From: a virus
DNA length: 21,422 bases
Strand: one strand, 5' to 3'
Virus record (IMG/VR): IMGVR_UViG_3300005548_000042
Location: 1-21,422 of that record
Each line of letters opens with the position of its first letter. Position 1 is the stretch's first letter. The position numbers and the translations under genes were made by a program. Of the stretch, positions 1 through 7,713 are shown one piece after another. The notes beneath the pieces are model-generated. The model did no database searches, was not told the DNA's origin, and saw nothing but the letters and a program-made list of their open reading frames with translations.

Positions 1-1
1 G

Positions 2-145
2 GCTGAAACGCTATTCATCCGGCAAACGGGAGGCGGCTGGGCAACCGCTGCCACTTTGTTTGTCGTGTTGGTCCTGATCCGGTTGGGGATGAACGCGATT
101 GCCGCCGGAATTGGTAGCTCCGGCGGCGGCCCGCGCCTCTTATGA
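2..145 (+). CDS. C-terminal fragment of a putative membrane protein (cut by window edge)
   Basis: The plus-strand frame is open from the left edge to a TGA at 143-145, giving 47 residues. It contains one clear hydrophobic segment (WATAATLFVVLVLIRLG, about residues 13-29) followed by a Gly/Ala/Ser-rich tail. Third-position G/C is about 70%, lower than the phage core genes but coding-like. It runs toward the minus-strand operon and its stop overlaps the end of the gene at 140-541, so this looks like the meeting point of two oppositely transcribed modules. No family is recognised. It could belong to the phage or to a flanking replicon. The short length leaves real doubt that it is a gene. Confidence 0.4.
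   Translation, partial: AETLFIRQTGGGWATAATLFVVLVLIRLGMNAIAAGIGSSGGGPRLL
101..127. terminator. Hairpin at convergent gene ends, possible bidirectional terminator
   Basis: A perfect 9-bp inverted repeat (GCCGCCGGA / TCCGGCGGC) with a 9-nt loop lies at the 3' ends of two convergent reading frames. No T-run follows on either strand, so intrinsic termination is unproven. Position is the main argument. Confidence 0.3.
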
Positions 146-541
146 TTCTGTGCCTAGTAGGCGGTTGCCGGCAGCGATCCATCGCTCGGCCTGGTCACGG
201 ATCGCTGCGGGGCTTTGGTCATGCCGGTCGCGCACACGGTCGCTGATCGCTCCCCATGCGGCGCGCCACTCGTCCGCCGCATTATCAACGGGCGTAAAGG
301 TGCAGGCTGGACAGGGACAATCTGTATTTTCCGCGAACAGATAATATACGCCCTCGCGCCGGCAGATCAGGTCGGGGTTGCCGATGTGTGTGCGGTATTC
401 GCTGACCAGCCAGGCCGCCCGCGCAAACTTCACTAGCCGGCCGTAGGTGCCCCGCATGGCGGGTGACGGGAAGCGCGCTTTGCAATCCTCAAGCAACTCT
501 CGCTTTATGGTCACCCGCTGCGGGCCGCTCAACGTCGTCAT
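140..541 (-). CDS. Hypothetical protein, 133 aa, last gene of the minus-strand operon
   Basis: Encodes a soluble, mixed-charge protein of 133 residues with no membrane segment. It contains a CPCPAC cluster (about residues 75-80) next to a second region rich in Arg and Trp, so metal binding is possible but not shown. The ATG at 541 is the first available start because an in-frame TGA lies two codons upstream. No strong Shine-Dalgarno is seen, and a 9-nt direct repeat (TGCGCCATG) surrounds the start. About 120 nt separate it from the next upstream gene. I do not recognise the family. Confidence 0.6.
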   Translation of the reverse strand: MTTLSGPQRVTIKRELLEDCKARFPSPAMRGTYGRLVKFARAAWLVSEYRTHIGNPDLICRREGVYYLFAENTDCPCPACTFTPVDNAADEWRAAWGAISDRVRDRHDQSPAAIRDQAERWIAAGNRLLGTES

Positions 542-663
542 GGCGCATCATGGCGCAAAAGGCGGTCGTCTCCCAAACTGTAAATAAGGCAGCCCCGACA
601 AAGGCGTGGTAAGCAGATTAAGCGGCGCGCGGCGTGGGGTTAGGCGACCGCGGTTTCCGTCCG

Positions 664-861
664 CTAACTTGCGTTTTGGGACGGAACCTCGGCCGTGTCG
701 ATGTCGCGCCCGACCAGGGCCTTCGCCTTGGCGATGTTGCCGAGCGCATAGCCGACCGCCAGGGCCGTGTCCGCCCCGGCGCCCTCGGGCACGTTGCCAT
801 GCACCGCTGCCAGCGCGGCAAAGGCTTCGTTGAGGATGGCGTGAAGCTCGCGCAGGGTCAT
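664..861 (-). CDS. Small hypothetical protein, 65 aa
   Basis: Encodes 65 residues, Ala-rich and predicted helical, beginning MTLRELHAILNEAF. It starts 3 nt after the TAG of the upstream gene, so it is probably translated as part of the same message. Codons end mainly in G or C, as in the rest of the operon. No motif or family is recognised. The short helical form would suit a small accessory or regulatory phage protein, but function cannot be assigned. Confidence 0.6.
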   Translation of the reverse strand: MTLRELHAILNEAFAALAAVHGNVPEGAGADTALAVGYALGNIAKAKALVGRDIDTAEVPSQNAS

Positions 862-864
862 GGG

Positions 865-1050
865 CTACGTCCCACAAGGTGCATTATCGGTAGGCGGCTG
901 GTCGGCTGGCGGGACGAAGCGCACCGCATCAGCGCCCGGTCGCGGGAACACCGCCCCTCCTACCGCCTGCCACCTATGGGCAGCCACCTTGATCCAGCAC
1001 GTCCCGATGCTCGAAAGCGCGCGGGTGCCTATGGGGTAATTCTCATCCAT
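865..1050 (-). CDS. Small hypothetical protein, 61 aa
   Basis: Encodes 61 residues starting MDENYPIGTRAL and ending in a Pro-rich tail. The frame stays open further upstream to 1158, but the ATG at 1050 is preferred. It lies 13 nt after the stop of the preceding gene and has a GAGG ribosome-binding site about 8 nt upstream. The longer version would overlap the upstream gene by almost 100 nt. No domain is recognised; Trp and Cys residues in the middle (GTCWIKVAAHRWQ) suggest a small folded protein. Confidence 0.55.
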   Translation of the reverse strand: MDENYPIGTRALSSIGTCWIKVAAHRWQAVGGAVFPRPGADAVRFVPPADQPPTDNAPCGT

Positions 1051-1063
1051 CTCGCTTGCCTCG

Positions 1064-1450
1064 TTAACTGGTCTTGTCGCGGGTAGGTCGGTCAAGAATG
1101 GCGACAGCGCGTTCGCCGGCAGCGATCTCACGCCGCTTATACTCGCAGGCAGCGACAATCCCCCTCACCATATCCAAGCAGCAGTCGCGAATATCTGGCC
1201 TCGTCCTAGACCAGTTCTTATCGTCGGCAGCATCGTCCCATTGCGGGACTACACCGTTTACTGCCCTCTGTGCCATCGCTCGCGAATAGAACTTAGCGCC
1301 CGCCATGATTTCGTCGGTCATCAGGTTCTTGTATGCCATATACGTGCGCTTCAACTGACGGGCCAGCACGCTGAGGTCAGCGTCAGGGTCGAAGCTTGGA
1401 TTGTCCAGCACTCGGTCAGCCAACTTCAAGGCGTGGTCGATTTCAGCCAT
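1064..1450 (-). CDS. Hypothetical helical protein, 128 aa
   Basis: Encodes a charged, mostly helical soluble protein of 128 residues (MAEIDHALKLADRVLDN at the start, Lys/Arg/Asp-rich end). There is no signal peptide or membrane segment. A GAGAGG ribosome-binding site lies about 9 nt upstream of the ATG, and the gene starts 5 nt after the previous stop. Small helical proteins like this are common in the accessory parts of phage operons. I do not recognise the family and assign no function. Confidence 0.65.
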   Translation of the reverse strand: MAEIDHALKLADRVLDNPSFDPDADLSVLARQLKRTYMAYKNLMTDEIMAGAKFYSRAMAQRAVNGVVPQWDDAADDKNWSRTRPDIRDCCLDMVRGIVAACEYKRREIAAGERAVAILDRPTRDKTS

Positions 1451-1455
1451 CGGGG

Positions 1456-1680
1456 CTACCTCTCACAACGTCGATTATCGAGGGTAGGCATCCCGCCTGG
1501 CGGCACCAAGAAACCCGCTGCGCCGCACCGTGGGCATATATCGGCCTCCACCAATCCCTCGCCGTGGCACGTAGGGCACCGCTCGCAACCTGACGCTATC
1601 GCGTCCTCGGTGCGCTGCCGGGATTCTGCAAGTGCGGCCTCGCGGCTGCCGCCATTCCATGCCTTGCGTGCGCGCTTCAT
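1456..1680 (-). CDS. Small zinc-ribbon-like protein, 74 aa
   Basis: Encodes 74 residues. A helical, Arg/Ala-rich first half is followed by two paired-cysteine knuckles, CERCPTCHGEG and CPRCGAAG, about residues 34-56. The CPTCHGEG part resembles the CxxCxGxG repeat of DnaJ zinc fingers, and two such knuckles suggest one bound zinc ion. The start at 1680 was chosen over the longer frame to 1890 because it has an AGGAG site about 12 nt upstream and avoids overlap with the gene at 1709. A nucleic-acid or protein adaptor role is possible but inferred only from the zinc-ribbon form. Confidence 0.65.
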   Translation of the reverse strand: MKRARKAWNGGSREAALAESRQRTEDAIASGCERCPTCHGEGLVEADICPRCGAAGFLVPPGGMPTLDNRRCER

Positions 1681-1708
1681 CGGGTCGGCCACTCCTACAA
1701 ACGAGCGT

Positions 1709-1927
1709 TTACGGGTATCTGGTTGGTTTGTAATCGTAGGGCGCGCGAAACGTCTTTCGGCGATACCAGAAATCCACGGCCGTCGTGGAACACGCGCCCG
1801 AGGCGAAGGCGCAGACCAAAGCGAACCAAGGATAACCGATCGCCACATCGACCAGCGCGCCCACGGCGCACACGACGGTGCCAGCAGCATGTAGTCGCCA
1901 GTCGAGTATGCCCAGGCCGCGCGTCAT
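1709..1927 (-). CDS. Small two-span membrane protein, 72 aa
   Basis: Encodes 72 residues with two adjacent hydrophobic stretches, about residues 14-30 and 33-50 (AAGTVVCAVGALVDVAI and YPWFALVCAFASGACS), then a basic tail containing YRRK. An AGGAA site lies about 9 nt upstream of the ATG. The size, two spans and basic tail would fit a holin or small inner-membrane protein. No endolysin has been identified beside it, so the lysis role is a guess. Confidence 0.6.
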   Translation of the reverse strand: MTRGLGILDWRLHAAGTVVCAVGALVDVAIGYPWFALVCAFASGACSTTAVDFWYRRKTFRAPYDYKPTRYP

Positions 1928-1987
1928 CCGTATCGTTCCTGTCTCATCCCTGTAGACTCGTCCACCTCTGCAAACGTCCGATTGGCC

Positions 1988-2191
1988 TTAGGGCCGCGCA
2001 GCCACCAGGCACCCCTCGATGATTTTCGTCAGCAGCGCGTTTCTGTTTTCCGCCGCGTGGTCAAAGATCCACGCGATCACCCCAATGAACATCACATTAA
2101 CCAGCAGCAGAGCGATGAACGCCGGCGGCAACACGCGCAGCAGCTTCTCGCTGACCGTCACCACCATGCTGCTGGATGGCGACTCGCTCAT
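1988..2191 (-). CDS. Small single-span membrane protein, 67 aa
   Basis: Encodes 67 residues: a short Ser-rich start, one strong transmembrane helix (about residues 20-44, containing FIALLLVNVMFIGVIAWIF), then a charged helix containing HAAENRNALLTKIIEGC. The ATG at 2191 overlaps the stop of the upstream 58-residue gene as ATGA, which decides this start over a GTG at 2257. The layout of one span plus a charged helix recurs in small phage membrane proteins near lysis genes. It could be a holin or inner-membrane spanin-like protein, but no specific family is certain. Confidence 0.65.
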   Translation of the reverse strand: MSESPSSSMVVTVSEKLLRVLPPAFIALLLVNVMFIGVIAWIFDHAAENRNALLTKIIEGCLVAARP

Positions 2192-2364
2192 GTTAGGTTG
2201 GCCGCCCAGTGCGGCGGCTGCGCCCGCGGCGTCACCGCGCTCGGATCGCGGAAACACTCGGGCACCTCGGCCTCGTGCTCGTAGGTCCAGGGATCGGGCA
2301 CCAGGCTCTCGAGCTGCCCGACATCGCCCAGCAGCCCGGCCTCGAGGTCAGCGAGGCTGGGCAT
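2188..2364 (-). CDS. Short hypothetical protein, 58 aa
   Basis: Encodes 58 acidic, Pro-rich residues (MPSLADLEAG at the start). Two things support it despite its size: about 88% of its codons end in G or C, and its TGA overlaps the ATG of the next gene as ATGA. A GGAGG sequence lies 16 nt upstream of the ATG, farther than usual, so the exact start is uncertain; an in-frame stop at about 2409 limits any extension. No family is recognised. Confidence 0.55.
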   Translation of the reverse strand: MPSLADLEAGLLGDVGQLESLVPDPWTYEHEAEVPECFRDPSAVTPRAQPPHWAANLT

Positions 2365-2408
2365 TTCCGCTTGTACTTTGCCTCCGATCCGTGCTAGCGC
2401 CAGCCGTC

Positions 2409-2678
2409 ATGATCGAGCTCGCCCTGACCGTCATTGGCCTCCTCGTCAGCCTGGTCCTGCTGATCGTCAGCGCCTGGCTGCTGCCGTTCGTGTTGCTGCT
2501 CGGCGCCATCGCCGTCGGCCTCACCGCCATCGGCATGCATGGCGTCATCGCCCTCATGGTCGTCAGCGCGTTCGCCTGGCATATCTGGATGATCGCCATC
2601 GAGATACGTCATCGCTGGTCGCCCGCGCCGCCGAGCAGCCCGCCGCCGACCGCACCGACGCGCGGGCGGCTGGCGTAG
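2409..2678 (+). CDS. Putative membrane protein on the opposite strand, 89 aa
   Basis: The plus-strand frame from the ATG at 2409 gives 89 residues: a very hydrophobic region at about 4-42, a second span at about 44-64, a basic stretch (EIRHRW) and a Pro-rich tail. Codon positions show the normal high-GC coding pattern, with about 90% G/C at position three and low G/C at position two. The minus-strand alternative (2394-2612, 72 aa, Asp/Glu/Gln-rich) has an atypical pattern, but it does start with an ATGA overlap at the upstream stop. The plus-strand ORF lacks a visible ribosome-binding site and overlaps the end of the 797-aa gene by 70 nt. Only one of the two is likely real; the plus-strand form would be holin-like. 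Confidence 0.45.
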   Translation: MIELALTVIGLLVSLVLLIVSAWLLPFVLLLGAIAVGLTAIGMHGVIALMVVSAFAWHIWMIAIEIRHRWSPAPPSSPPPTAPTRGRLA

Positions 2679-5002
2679 CGCCCGGGGATCGCGAACATCT
2701 GCGGCGTCAGCCGCGCACCGACCGTCGGTTCCATCACGCCGGTGGCTCGGAGCGCCGCCTGCCGCTGCATCTCCGGCACGTTGGCGATCAGATCCCTGGC
2801 CTTGCCGATCCCCATCGGCAGCCGCTGCAGCAACGCGCTGGCGCGCTGCGCCAGCAGCGAGGTGGCGGTGCCCGAGCGGTTGGGGTTCTGCGCCGCCTGC
2901 AGCCCCTGCTGCAGGTAGGACAGCTCCCTGAGATCGTCGACCGGCAGACCAAGCTGGCGCAGCACCACCTCGCCACGACCGCTTAGGTGGCGGTTGATGC
3001 GGTCGATCATGCGCTGCGGATTCATCTCGTAGGCGTTGCCCGACTCGCCGAACAAGATCTTGTTCATCGCCGCCTGGCGCACGTCGTCGAGCAGGCCGGA
3101 ATTCGCCCCCCCCCGACTGGTCAGGTGATCGATGATGTCGCGCAGCGGCCCGCCGGCATCGAGGTCTTTGGTGGAAAACAGCGCGTCGTAAACCTGCTGA
3201 CCCCTCAGCTGCCCGTTCTCCAGCTTCTGCATGAACTGTGACGCGTTGTCGTTCCTGGGATCCCAGAAATCGCGCAGATCGGCATTGGCGCGGCGCGCAT
3301 CCCTCAGCATCTGGATGCGCGCCGGGTCGCCGCTGATCTGCCCGCCATTCACCGCGCCGTCGACCGTGTCATCGAGGCTCCGCTTCATCCTTGAGAGCAG
3401 CCGGAATTCCGTGCCGCCCTGCTGGGACTGATCGAGCAGCGCGCCGAGATCCTGCCGCGCTCGCTCCATTTGGCCGAGGTTGAATGGCCCCGCGGTGAGG
3501 TCGTCCATCACCTGGCGTCCGCGCACCGCGAGCGGCATGACCCCGGGCGTATCCGACACCCCGGCGTGGATGTCCTCGAGCGAGGTTCTCAGCGCCTGCG
3601 CCGTCTGCCGCGGAAACACGATCGGATTCGGCAGCGCCGCCTCGCCCTGCGGGGTGAGCCGCGGGAACCTCGCATAGGCGACGTCGCGTTGATCAGCGAG
3701 CGCCCTGCCGGCGGCGGCGATGCGGTTGCCGATCGACTGGCCGAGCTGCTCGGTGGTTTCCGTGCCGCCGGTGGCCGCCCGCGCCGCGTCGGTCAGTCGG
3801 GTGCGCTGCACGGCATCGAAGCCCTGCATGATGTCACGCCCGCCGCTGCCGCCGGCGCGCAGCACATGCTCGCGCCACAGCGCGCCGGGATCCATCGACG
3901 CCTGCCCGCCGGTCAGCGGCAGATCCTGTCGCTCGCCGCGGATCATCATGCCCGCGCCGGTCGGCTGGCCGGGCATGCCGCGCCGCTGCTGCGCCAGCAG
4001 CTTGTCGGCCTGGTCGGCCATGCGCGTGTTCAGCGCCCGCAGCTGCCCGACCGTCATCCCGGTCGGGTCGATGTTCTCGTTGGCGAAGATCTGCCGGCCG
4101 GTGGTGGTCAGCATCTCCGGCGTCACCGGCGCGGTGTCGGCGGCATCGATGCCGCTGCGCAGCAGCTGCCCGGTGCCGCGCCACGACCGCCAGAACGACG
4201 AGGCGAGGCGCCCGCCCAGCGTGCCGAGCCCGCCGAACACGCCGGCCATGGCGATTTCCTCGGGCGTGGTGCCCGAGCCGCCGCCGCCCGCCGCCTGCAC
4301 CGCGAGCCCGCTGCCGGCCTCGGCGCCGGCCTGGGCGCCGCCCTGCACAGCGGCCTCCCCGATGGCGCGCAGCACGCCGGGCGCCGCGAGCGCCTCGGTG
4401 ATGCGCCCGGCGCCGGTGGCGGCGAGCGCCGCGGCCGCCGTCTTGCCGCCCAAGGTCGTCAGATCCTGCAGATCGAACCCCGGGCGCGCGACGTAGTGCG
4501 GCTTGCCGTTCCAGATCACCATCGGGTTGCCGTGCGAGTCGGGGCTCGCCTCGATGATCTGGTTGGGATAGGCGGTCAGCAGCAGCCGCTGCAGCTGCTC
4601 GGGCCGCGCGCCCGAGGCAAGGCCGGTCTGCACATCCTGTCGCGCTTGCAGCCTGTCCAGATCCCCCCCAGCCAGAACGCCCGATGGAAGCGCCGGGATC
4701 TTGATCGGATCGGCGCGCTCCAGCGCGTCGAACCCGCCGGTGGCGTTGTAGATGTTCGGCACGTCGGGAAAACTGAACCGCGGCGCCCCGGTATCCGGCT
4801 CGCGCCCCTCGAAGCTGCGCACCACCCCGGTGGGCAGGTTGACGATGCTGTCCCAGGCGCGCCCGAGAATGCCGCGCTCGGGTAGCGACTTGGTGTCCAG
4901 CGCGCCGGTGCCGTAGTCGATGCCGCCCGACGGCGGGTCGGTGTGCAGCGGATCCTGCCCGGGCGGCAGCATCCCCGGCATAAAATCCGCGTCGTCAGCC
5001 AC
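2609..5002 (-). CDS. Large internal/ejection-type virion protein, 797 aa
   Basis: Encodes 797 residues with no enzyme motif that I can see. The N-terminal 180 residues are Pro/Gly-rich and include a segment ending YVARPGFDLQDL, of a kind I recall from other large phage ejection proteins. Residues about 185-268 are almost entirely Gly/Ala with amphipathic character, suitable for membrane insertion. The rest is long and helical. It follows the glucosaminidase protein directly, starting at a GTG that overlaps that gene's stop by 8 nt. Size, composition and position suggest a podovirus internal (core or DNA-ejection) protein comparable in role to T7 gp15/gp16. That comparison rests on context, not sequence match. 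Confidence 0.7.
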   Translation of the reverse strand: MADDADFMPGMLPPGQDPLHTDPPSGGIDYGTGALDTKSLPERGILGRAWDSIVNLPTGVVRSFEGREPDTGAPRFSFPDVPNIYNATGGFDALERADPIKIPALPSGVLAGGDLDRLQARQDVQTGLASGARPEQLQRLLLTAYPNQIIEASPDSHGNPMVIWNGKPHYVARPGFDLQDLTTLGGKTAAAALAATGAGRITEALAAPGVLRAIGEAAVQGGAQAGAEAGSGLAVQAAGGGGSGTTPEEIAMAGVFGGLGTLGGRLASSFWRSWRGTGQLLRSGIDAADTAPVTPEMLTTTGRQIFANENIDPTGMTVGQLRALNTRMADQADKLLAQQRRGMPGQPTGAGMMIRGERQDLPLTGGQASMDPGALWREHVLRAGGSGGRDIMQGFDAVQRTRLTDAARAATGGTETTEQLGQSIGNRIAAAGRALADQRDVAYARFPRLTPQGEAALPNPIVFPRQTAQALRTSLEDIHAGVSDTPGVMPLAVRGRQVMDDLTAGPFNLGQMERARQDLGALLDQSQQGGTEFRLLSRMKRSLDDTVDGAVNGGQISGDPARIQMLRDARRANADLRDFWDPRNDNASQFMQKLENGQLRGQQVYDALFSTKDLDAGGPLRDIIDHLTSRGGANSGLLDDVRQAAMNKILFGESGNAYEMNPQRMIDRINRHLSGRGEVVLRQLGLPVDDLRELSYLQQGLQAAQNPNRSGTATSLLAQRASALLQRLPMGIGKARDLIANVPEMQRQAALRATGVMEPTVGARLTPQMFAIPGRYASRPRVGAVGGGLLGGAGDQR

Positions 5003-7277
5003 CGGCGCCCACCGTGACGTCGGGGGTCAGGTATTCCAGCCCGCGCTCGCCGGGCCGCGGCCGCAGCTTGTTGCGCGTCCACGCCTGCACCCACTTGCCG
5101 CCGCTGTCCTGCGCCCAGGAGTAATACGGCTCCCCTGGCGCGTGGCTGGCATTGTATTTGGTCTGCGCAGCGGCGTCGGCCGGGTTCGCCGGCGGGCGAT
5201 CGAACACGCTGTCGCCCTTACGCTCCTCGTCGAAGGCCTTCAGTCCGTCGGGTTCGCGGATTTTCTTGCCGGCGACGATCGCATCCTTGACGCGCTGGTC
5301 GGCCAGCTTCTGGATCACCGACAGCGCGGTGAGCCGGTCGAGCGGGCTCTGCGCGTTGCTGCCCCAGGAGTCGATCAGCCGCTTGCCTTCCCAGTCGCTC
5401 TGCGCGCCGATGCCGGGCACATGCACCTGGGCGAACATGCCGTTGCGCAGGGTGTCCCAGAGCTGCTGGTTGCCCATGCCTTTAAGCTGGTCGGGCGTGC
5501 CGATCTTCGCGGCCAGCAACGCATCGCGCAGATGCTTGCCCCACTCGGTGTCGCTCAAAAAATTCGCCGGCCCCATCGTCGCGGCCAGCGGCTTAAGCAC
5601 CTCGACGTCGTTCTGCCGCGCGCGCGCCGCGTCGGCCTGCGCGCTGAGCGCCTCGAGGCGCTTCTGGTCACTCTGGTCGATATAGCCCTGTTTGGTTTCG
5701 CGCTGCTTGAGCTCGGCCTCTTGCTGCTTCAGCTTCATCTGCCGCTGCAGCTCGGCGTCGGCCTCGGCCTGCTTCAGTTTCGCGGCACGGTCCTCCGCGG
5801 CAAGCTTGATCTGGTAGTCCACCGCGTCTTTCCGCCGCTGGTCGTCGAACGCGACCTGGCGGTCGCGCGCTTCCTTGTTGATCTCGGCCAGCCGCGTGTC
5901 GCGGTCCTTCTCGAGCTCGGCGATCTGCTTGGCGGTGTCGATGTTCGGGCTGGCGGCGAGCGCGCGGCGCCGCGCCTCGAAGTCCTTCAACGCCGCGTCG
6001 CGTTCCGGCTGCAGCGCGGCGATGCTCGGCGCCACCATCGGCGGCAGATCCGGCGGCTTGACCAGCGCGGGCGGCAGATTGGCATCGGGCGGCGCCTCCC
6101 GCCCGGGCGCTGCGGGCATCGTGGGCGCCGGAGCGGGTGTAGCGGGCGGCGGCGGTCTGGGCGGCGCCGCGGTCGCCGTGCCGCCCGCGCCGGGCCCGGC
6201 AACCTGGGTGCGTCCCGGCGCCGCGGTGCGCAGCCCGGCGATGCGCTGGCCGACCGCGGCGATGCGGGTGCCGTAGCTGTCCGCCTTGCCCGCGGCCGCC
6301 ACGTTGGGGTTGTAGCCGGCCGCGGCGAGCGCGTCGCCGAGCGCCTTGTGATCGCCGGCCCGCGTGACGCCCTTGTAGCGGTCACCGGTCACCAGATCGG
6401 TGTACGCCTTGACGCCGGCCTCCGGCGTGTCGAACGCCAGCGGCTTGCCGTTCGCGTCACTGATGCCGAATAAGTTGTTTTTCTGCGCCGCCGGCGATCG
6501 GCCATACCCGGTTTCCAGCGCCGCCTGCGCGGTGATGAATTCCGCCGGCAGGCCGGTCGCCTGCGCCACCTGGGCGGCGATCGGCGCGAATTTTTCCACG
6601 AAATCGGCATCGCTGCCGCCAGGCGCCGCAGGCGATGTCAGTGACGGCGCCGGCGAGCCGCCGCCACCGCCGCCGCCAGCCTCCGCGGCCGCCTTCGCGC
6701 CGCCGGCAATGCGGTCGCGCAGCATCTGCAGCTGCTCGAGGCGGGCCTTGGCGGTCAACCCCTGGATCTGCAGCTGGCCCCTGCGCAGCGCGAGCTCGCC
6801 CTGCCGTTGCTGGTTGGCGGCGACCAGCTCCTCCATCGACAGCGGCACCCTCTGGGCGGCCTCGAGGCCGCCGGCGAGGATCTGGCCGAAATTGCGCGGC
6901 GTGTAGCTCGGCCCCGAATTGGCGAGCATCGACAACCCGAAATTCAGCAACGCCCTCGCGCCGGCGGCGCGCGACTGCTCGGGCGACAATTCGGTCAGCG
7001 CCGGATCACCGCCGGCCAGCACCATACCCCCCTTGCTGAGCCAGCCGCCGACGCGGTCGAAGAAGCCCGGGCCTTCGGCCTCAGGAGACGCCGGCGCGGC
7101 CGCTGGGGCCTCTGGGGCGGCCGCTGGTGGCGCGGCGTCGCGACCCCCGCCGGGGGCGCTCTCGGCCGTGGTGCCGCCCAGGAACGGCTGGGCGGCCCGG
7201 GGATCCCCCAGCAGCGCCTGCAGCTGCTGGGCGTTCAGCGTGTCGGCGTCGTCGCCCTGGTCCAGCAGTCCCGGCAT
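4995..7277 (-). CDS. Virion-associated glucosaminidase (FlgJ/GH73-like) with long coiled coil, 760 aa
   Basis: A peptidoglycan-hydrolase domain lies at about residues 222-350. It has the FlgJ/GH73 hallmark ITAQAALETGYGRS, with E255 the likely catalytic acid, followed by NNLFGI and a YxDLVTGDRYKG stretch. Flanking it are a Pro/Ala/Gly-rich N-terminus, helical segments at 100-195, a Pro-rich linker at 355-415 and a charged coiled coil at about 420-560, then a helical C-terminal third. A free endolysin would be far shorter. This architecture fits a virion protein that opens the cell wall during DNA entry, as T7 gp16 does. The start at 7277 is chosen because the preceding gene ends 2 nt before it; the frame extends upstream only through low-complexity Arg/Cys sequence. 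Confidence 0.85.
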   Translation of the reverse strand: MPGLLDQGDDADTLNAQQLQALLGDPRAAQPFLGGTTAESAPGGGRDAAPPAAAPEAPAAAPASPEAEGPGFFDRVGGWLSKGGMVLAGGDPALTELSPEQSRAAGARALLNFGLSMLANSGPSYTPRNFGQILAGGLEAAQRVPLSMEELVAANQQRQGELALRRGQLQIQGLTAKARLEQLQMLRDRIAGGAKAAAEAGGGGGGGSPAPSLTSPAAPGGSDADFVEKFAPIAAQVAQATGLPAEFITAQAALETGYGRSPAAQKNNLFGISDANGKPLAFDTPEAGVKAYTDLVTGDRYKGVTRAGDHKALGDALAAAGYNPNVAAAGKADSYGTRIAAVGQRIAGLRTAAPGRTQVAGPGAGGTATAAPPRPPPPATPAPAPTMPAAPGREAPPDANLPPALVKPPDLPPMVAPSIAALQPERDAALKDFEARRRALAASPNIDTAKQIAELEKDRDTRLAEINKEARDRQVAFDDQRRKDAVDYQIKLAAEDRAAKLKQAEADAELQRQMKLKQQEAELKQRETKQGYIDQSDQKRLEALSAQADAARARQNDVEVLKPLAATMGPANFLSDTEWGKHLRDALLAAKIGTPDQLKGMGNQQLWDTLRNGMFAQVHVPGIGAQSDWEGKRLIDSWGSNAQSPLDRLTALSVIQKLADQRVKDAIVAGKKIREPDGLKAFDEERKGDSVFDRPPANPADAAAQTKYNASHAPGEPYYSWAQDSGGKWVQAWTRNKLRPRPGERGLEYLTPDVTVGAGG

Positions 7278-7278
7278 C

Positions 7279-7713
7279 TCACATCCCCAACAAGCCGCCA
7301 CCGGGCCCGCGGGGCGCCCACGGCTTGCCCGACAGCCCCAGCTGGCCGAGCGCCTGGCGGCGCTGCAGCAGCGTCTGCAGCAGCGTCTGCAGCGAGGGCG
7401 CGGTGTTCTGCTGCTGCGGCATCCCGGGCAGCGGCTGCACCTTCTGCTGGCCGGCCTGCGCATTCGGGGCGGCGAGCTGTTTCTGGATATCGCTGACCCC
7501 GCCCTTCAGGGCCGAGAGCTGCTTGGCGGTGCTGTCGCGGCCCAGCCAGTCGCCGAGCTGCTGGCCCCAGCTGCGGTCGTCTGGCGAGGTGTTGCCCGCG
7601 CCGAAGCCGATATCCTGTTCGGCGAACGGCGACGTCCCGGCTGGCGTCGACGTCCCGGGAAACATCAGCTGGCCGAAATCCAGCAGTTCGTTCTCGAACC
7701 CGCTCCCGCTCAT
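7279..7713 (-). CDS. Small Gln-rich virion-associated protein, 144 aa
   Basis: Encodes 144 residues: a Gly/Phe/Pro-rich first half and a Gln/Leu-rich second half with a short internal repeat (LQTLLQTLLQ). No enzyme motif or membrane span is visible. The ATG overlaps the stop of the PAPS-reductase-like gene as ATGA, and the gene ends 1 nt before the glucosaminidase gene starts. It is therefore embedded in the ejection-protein set and probably encodes a small internal virion or assembly protein; that role is inferred from position only. Confidence 0.65.
   Translation of the reverse strand: MSGSGFENELLDFGQLMFPGTSTPAGTSPFAEQDIGFGAGNTSPDDRSWGQQLGDWLGRDSTAKQLSALKGGVSDIQKQLAAPNAQAGQQKVQPLPGMPQQQNTAPSLQTLLQTLLQRRQALGQLGLSGKPWAPRGPGGGLLGM
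7363..7392 (-). repeat. 12-nt tandem repeat, 2.5 copies
   Basis: The plus-strand unit CTGCAGCAGCGT occurs twice, followed by a half copy. Inside the 144-aa gene it encodes LQTLLQTLLQ. Copy number could vary by slippage without a frameshift. Confidence 0.8.

Noticed and set aside
542-663. Possible promoter in the 122-nt gap before the last operon gene
   Set aside because: A TTTACA sequence is present, but no convincing -10 partner is found at normal spacing.
1928-1987. Short leader peptide ending at the start of the 72-aa membrane gene
   Set aside because: A 7-codon frame (MRQERYG) overlaps the next ATG, but it is too short to support beyond chance.
3470-4885. Long plus-strand frame of 471 residues opposite the 797-aa gene
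   Set aside because: Arg/His/Ala-rich shadow of a GC-rich gene, with no domain and no translation signal; the minus-strand protein has coherent structure.
4920-6473. Long plus-strand frame of 517 residues opposite the glucosaminidase gene
   Set aside because: Lies antisense to a recognised enzyme domain and has the Arg/Leu/Val-rich make-up of a shadow frame.
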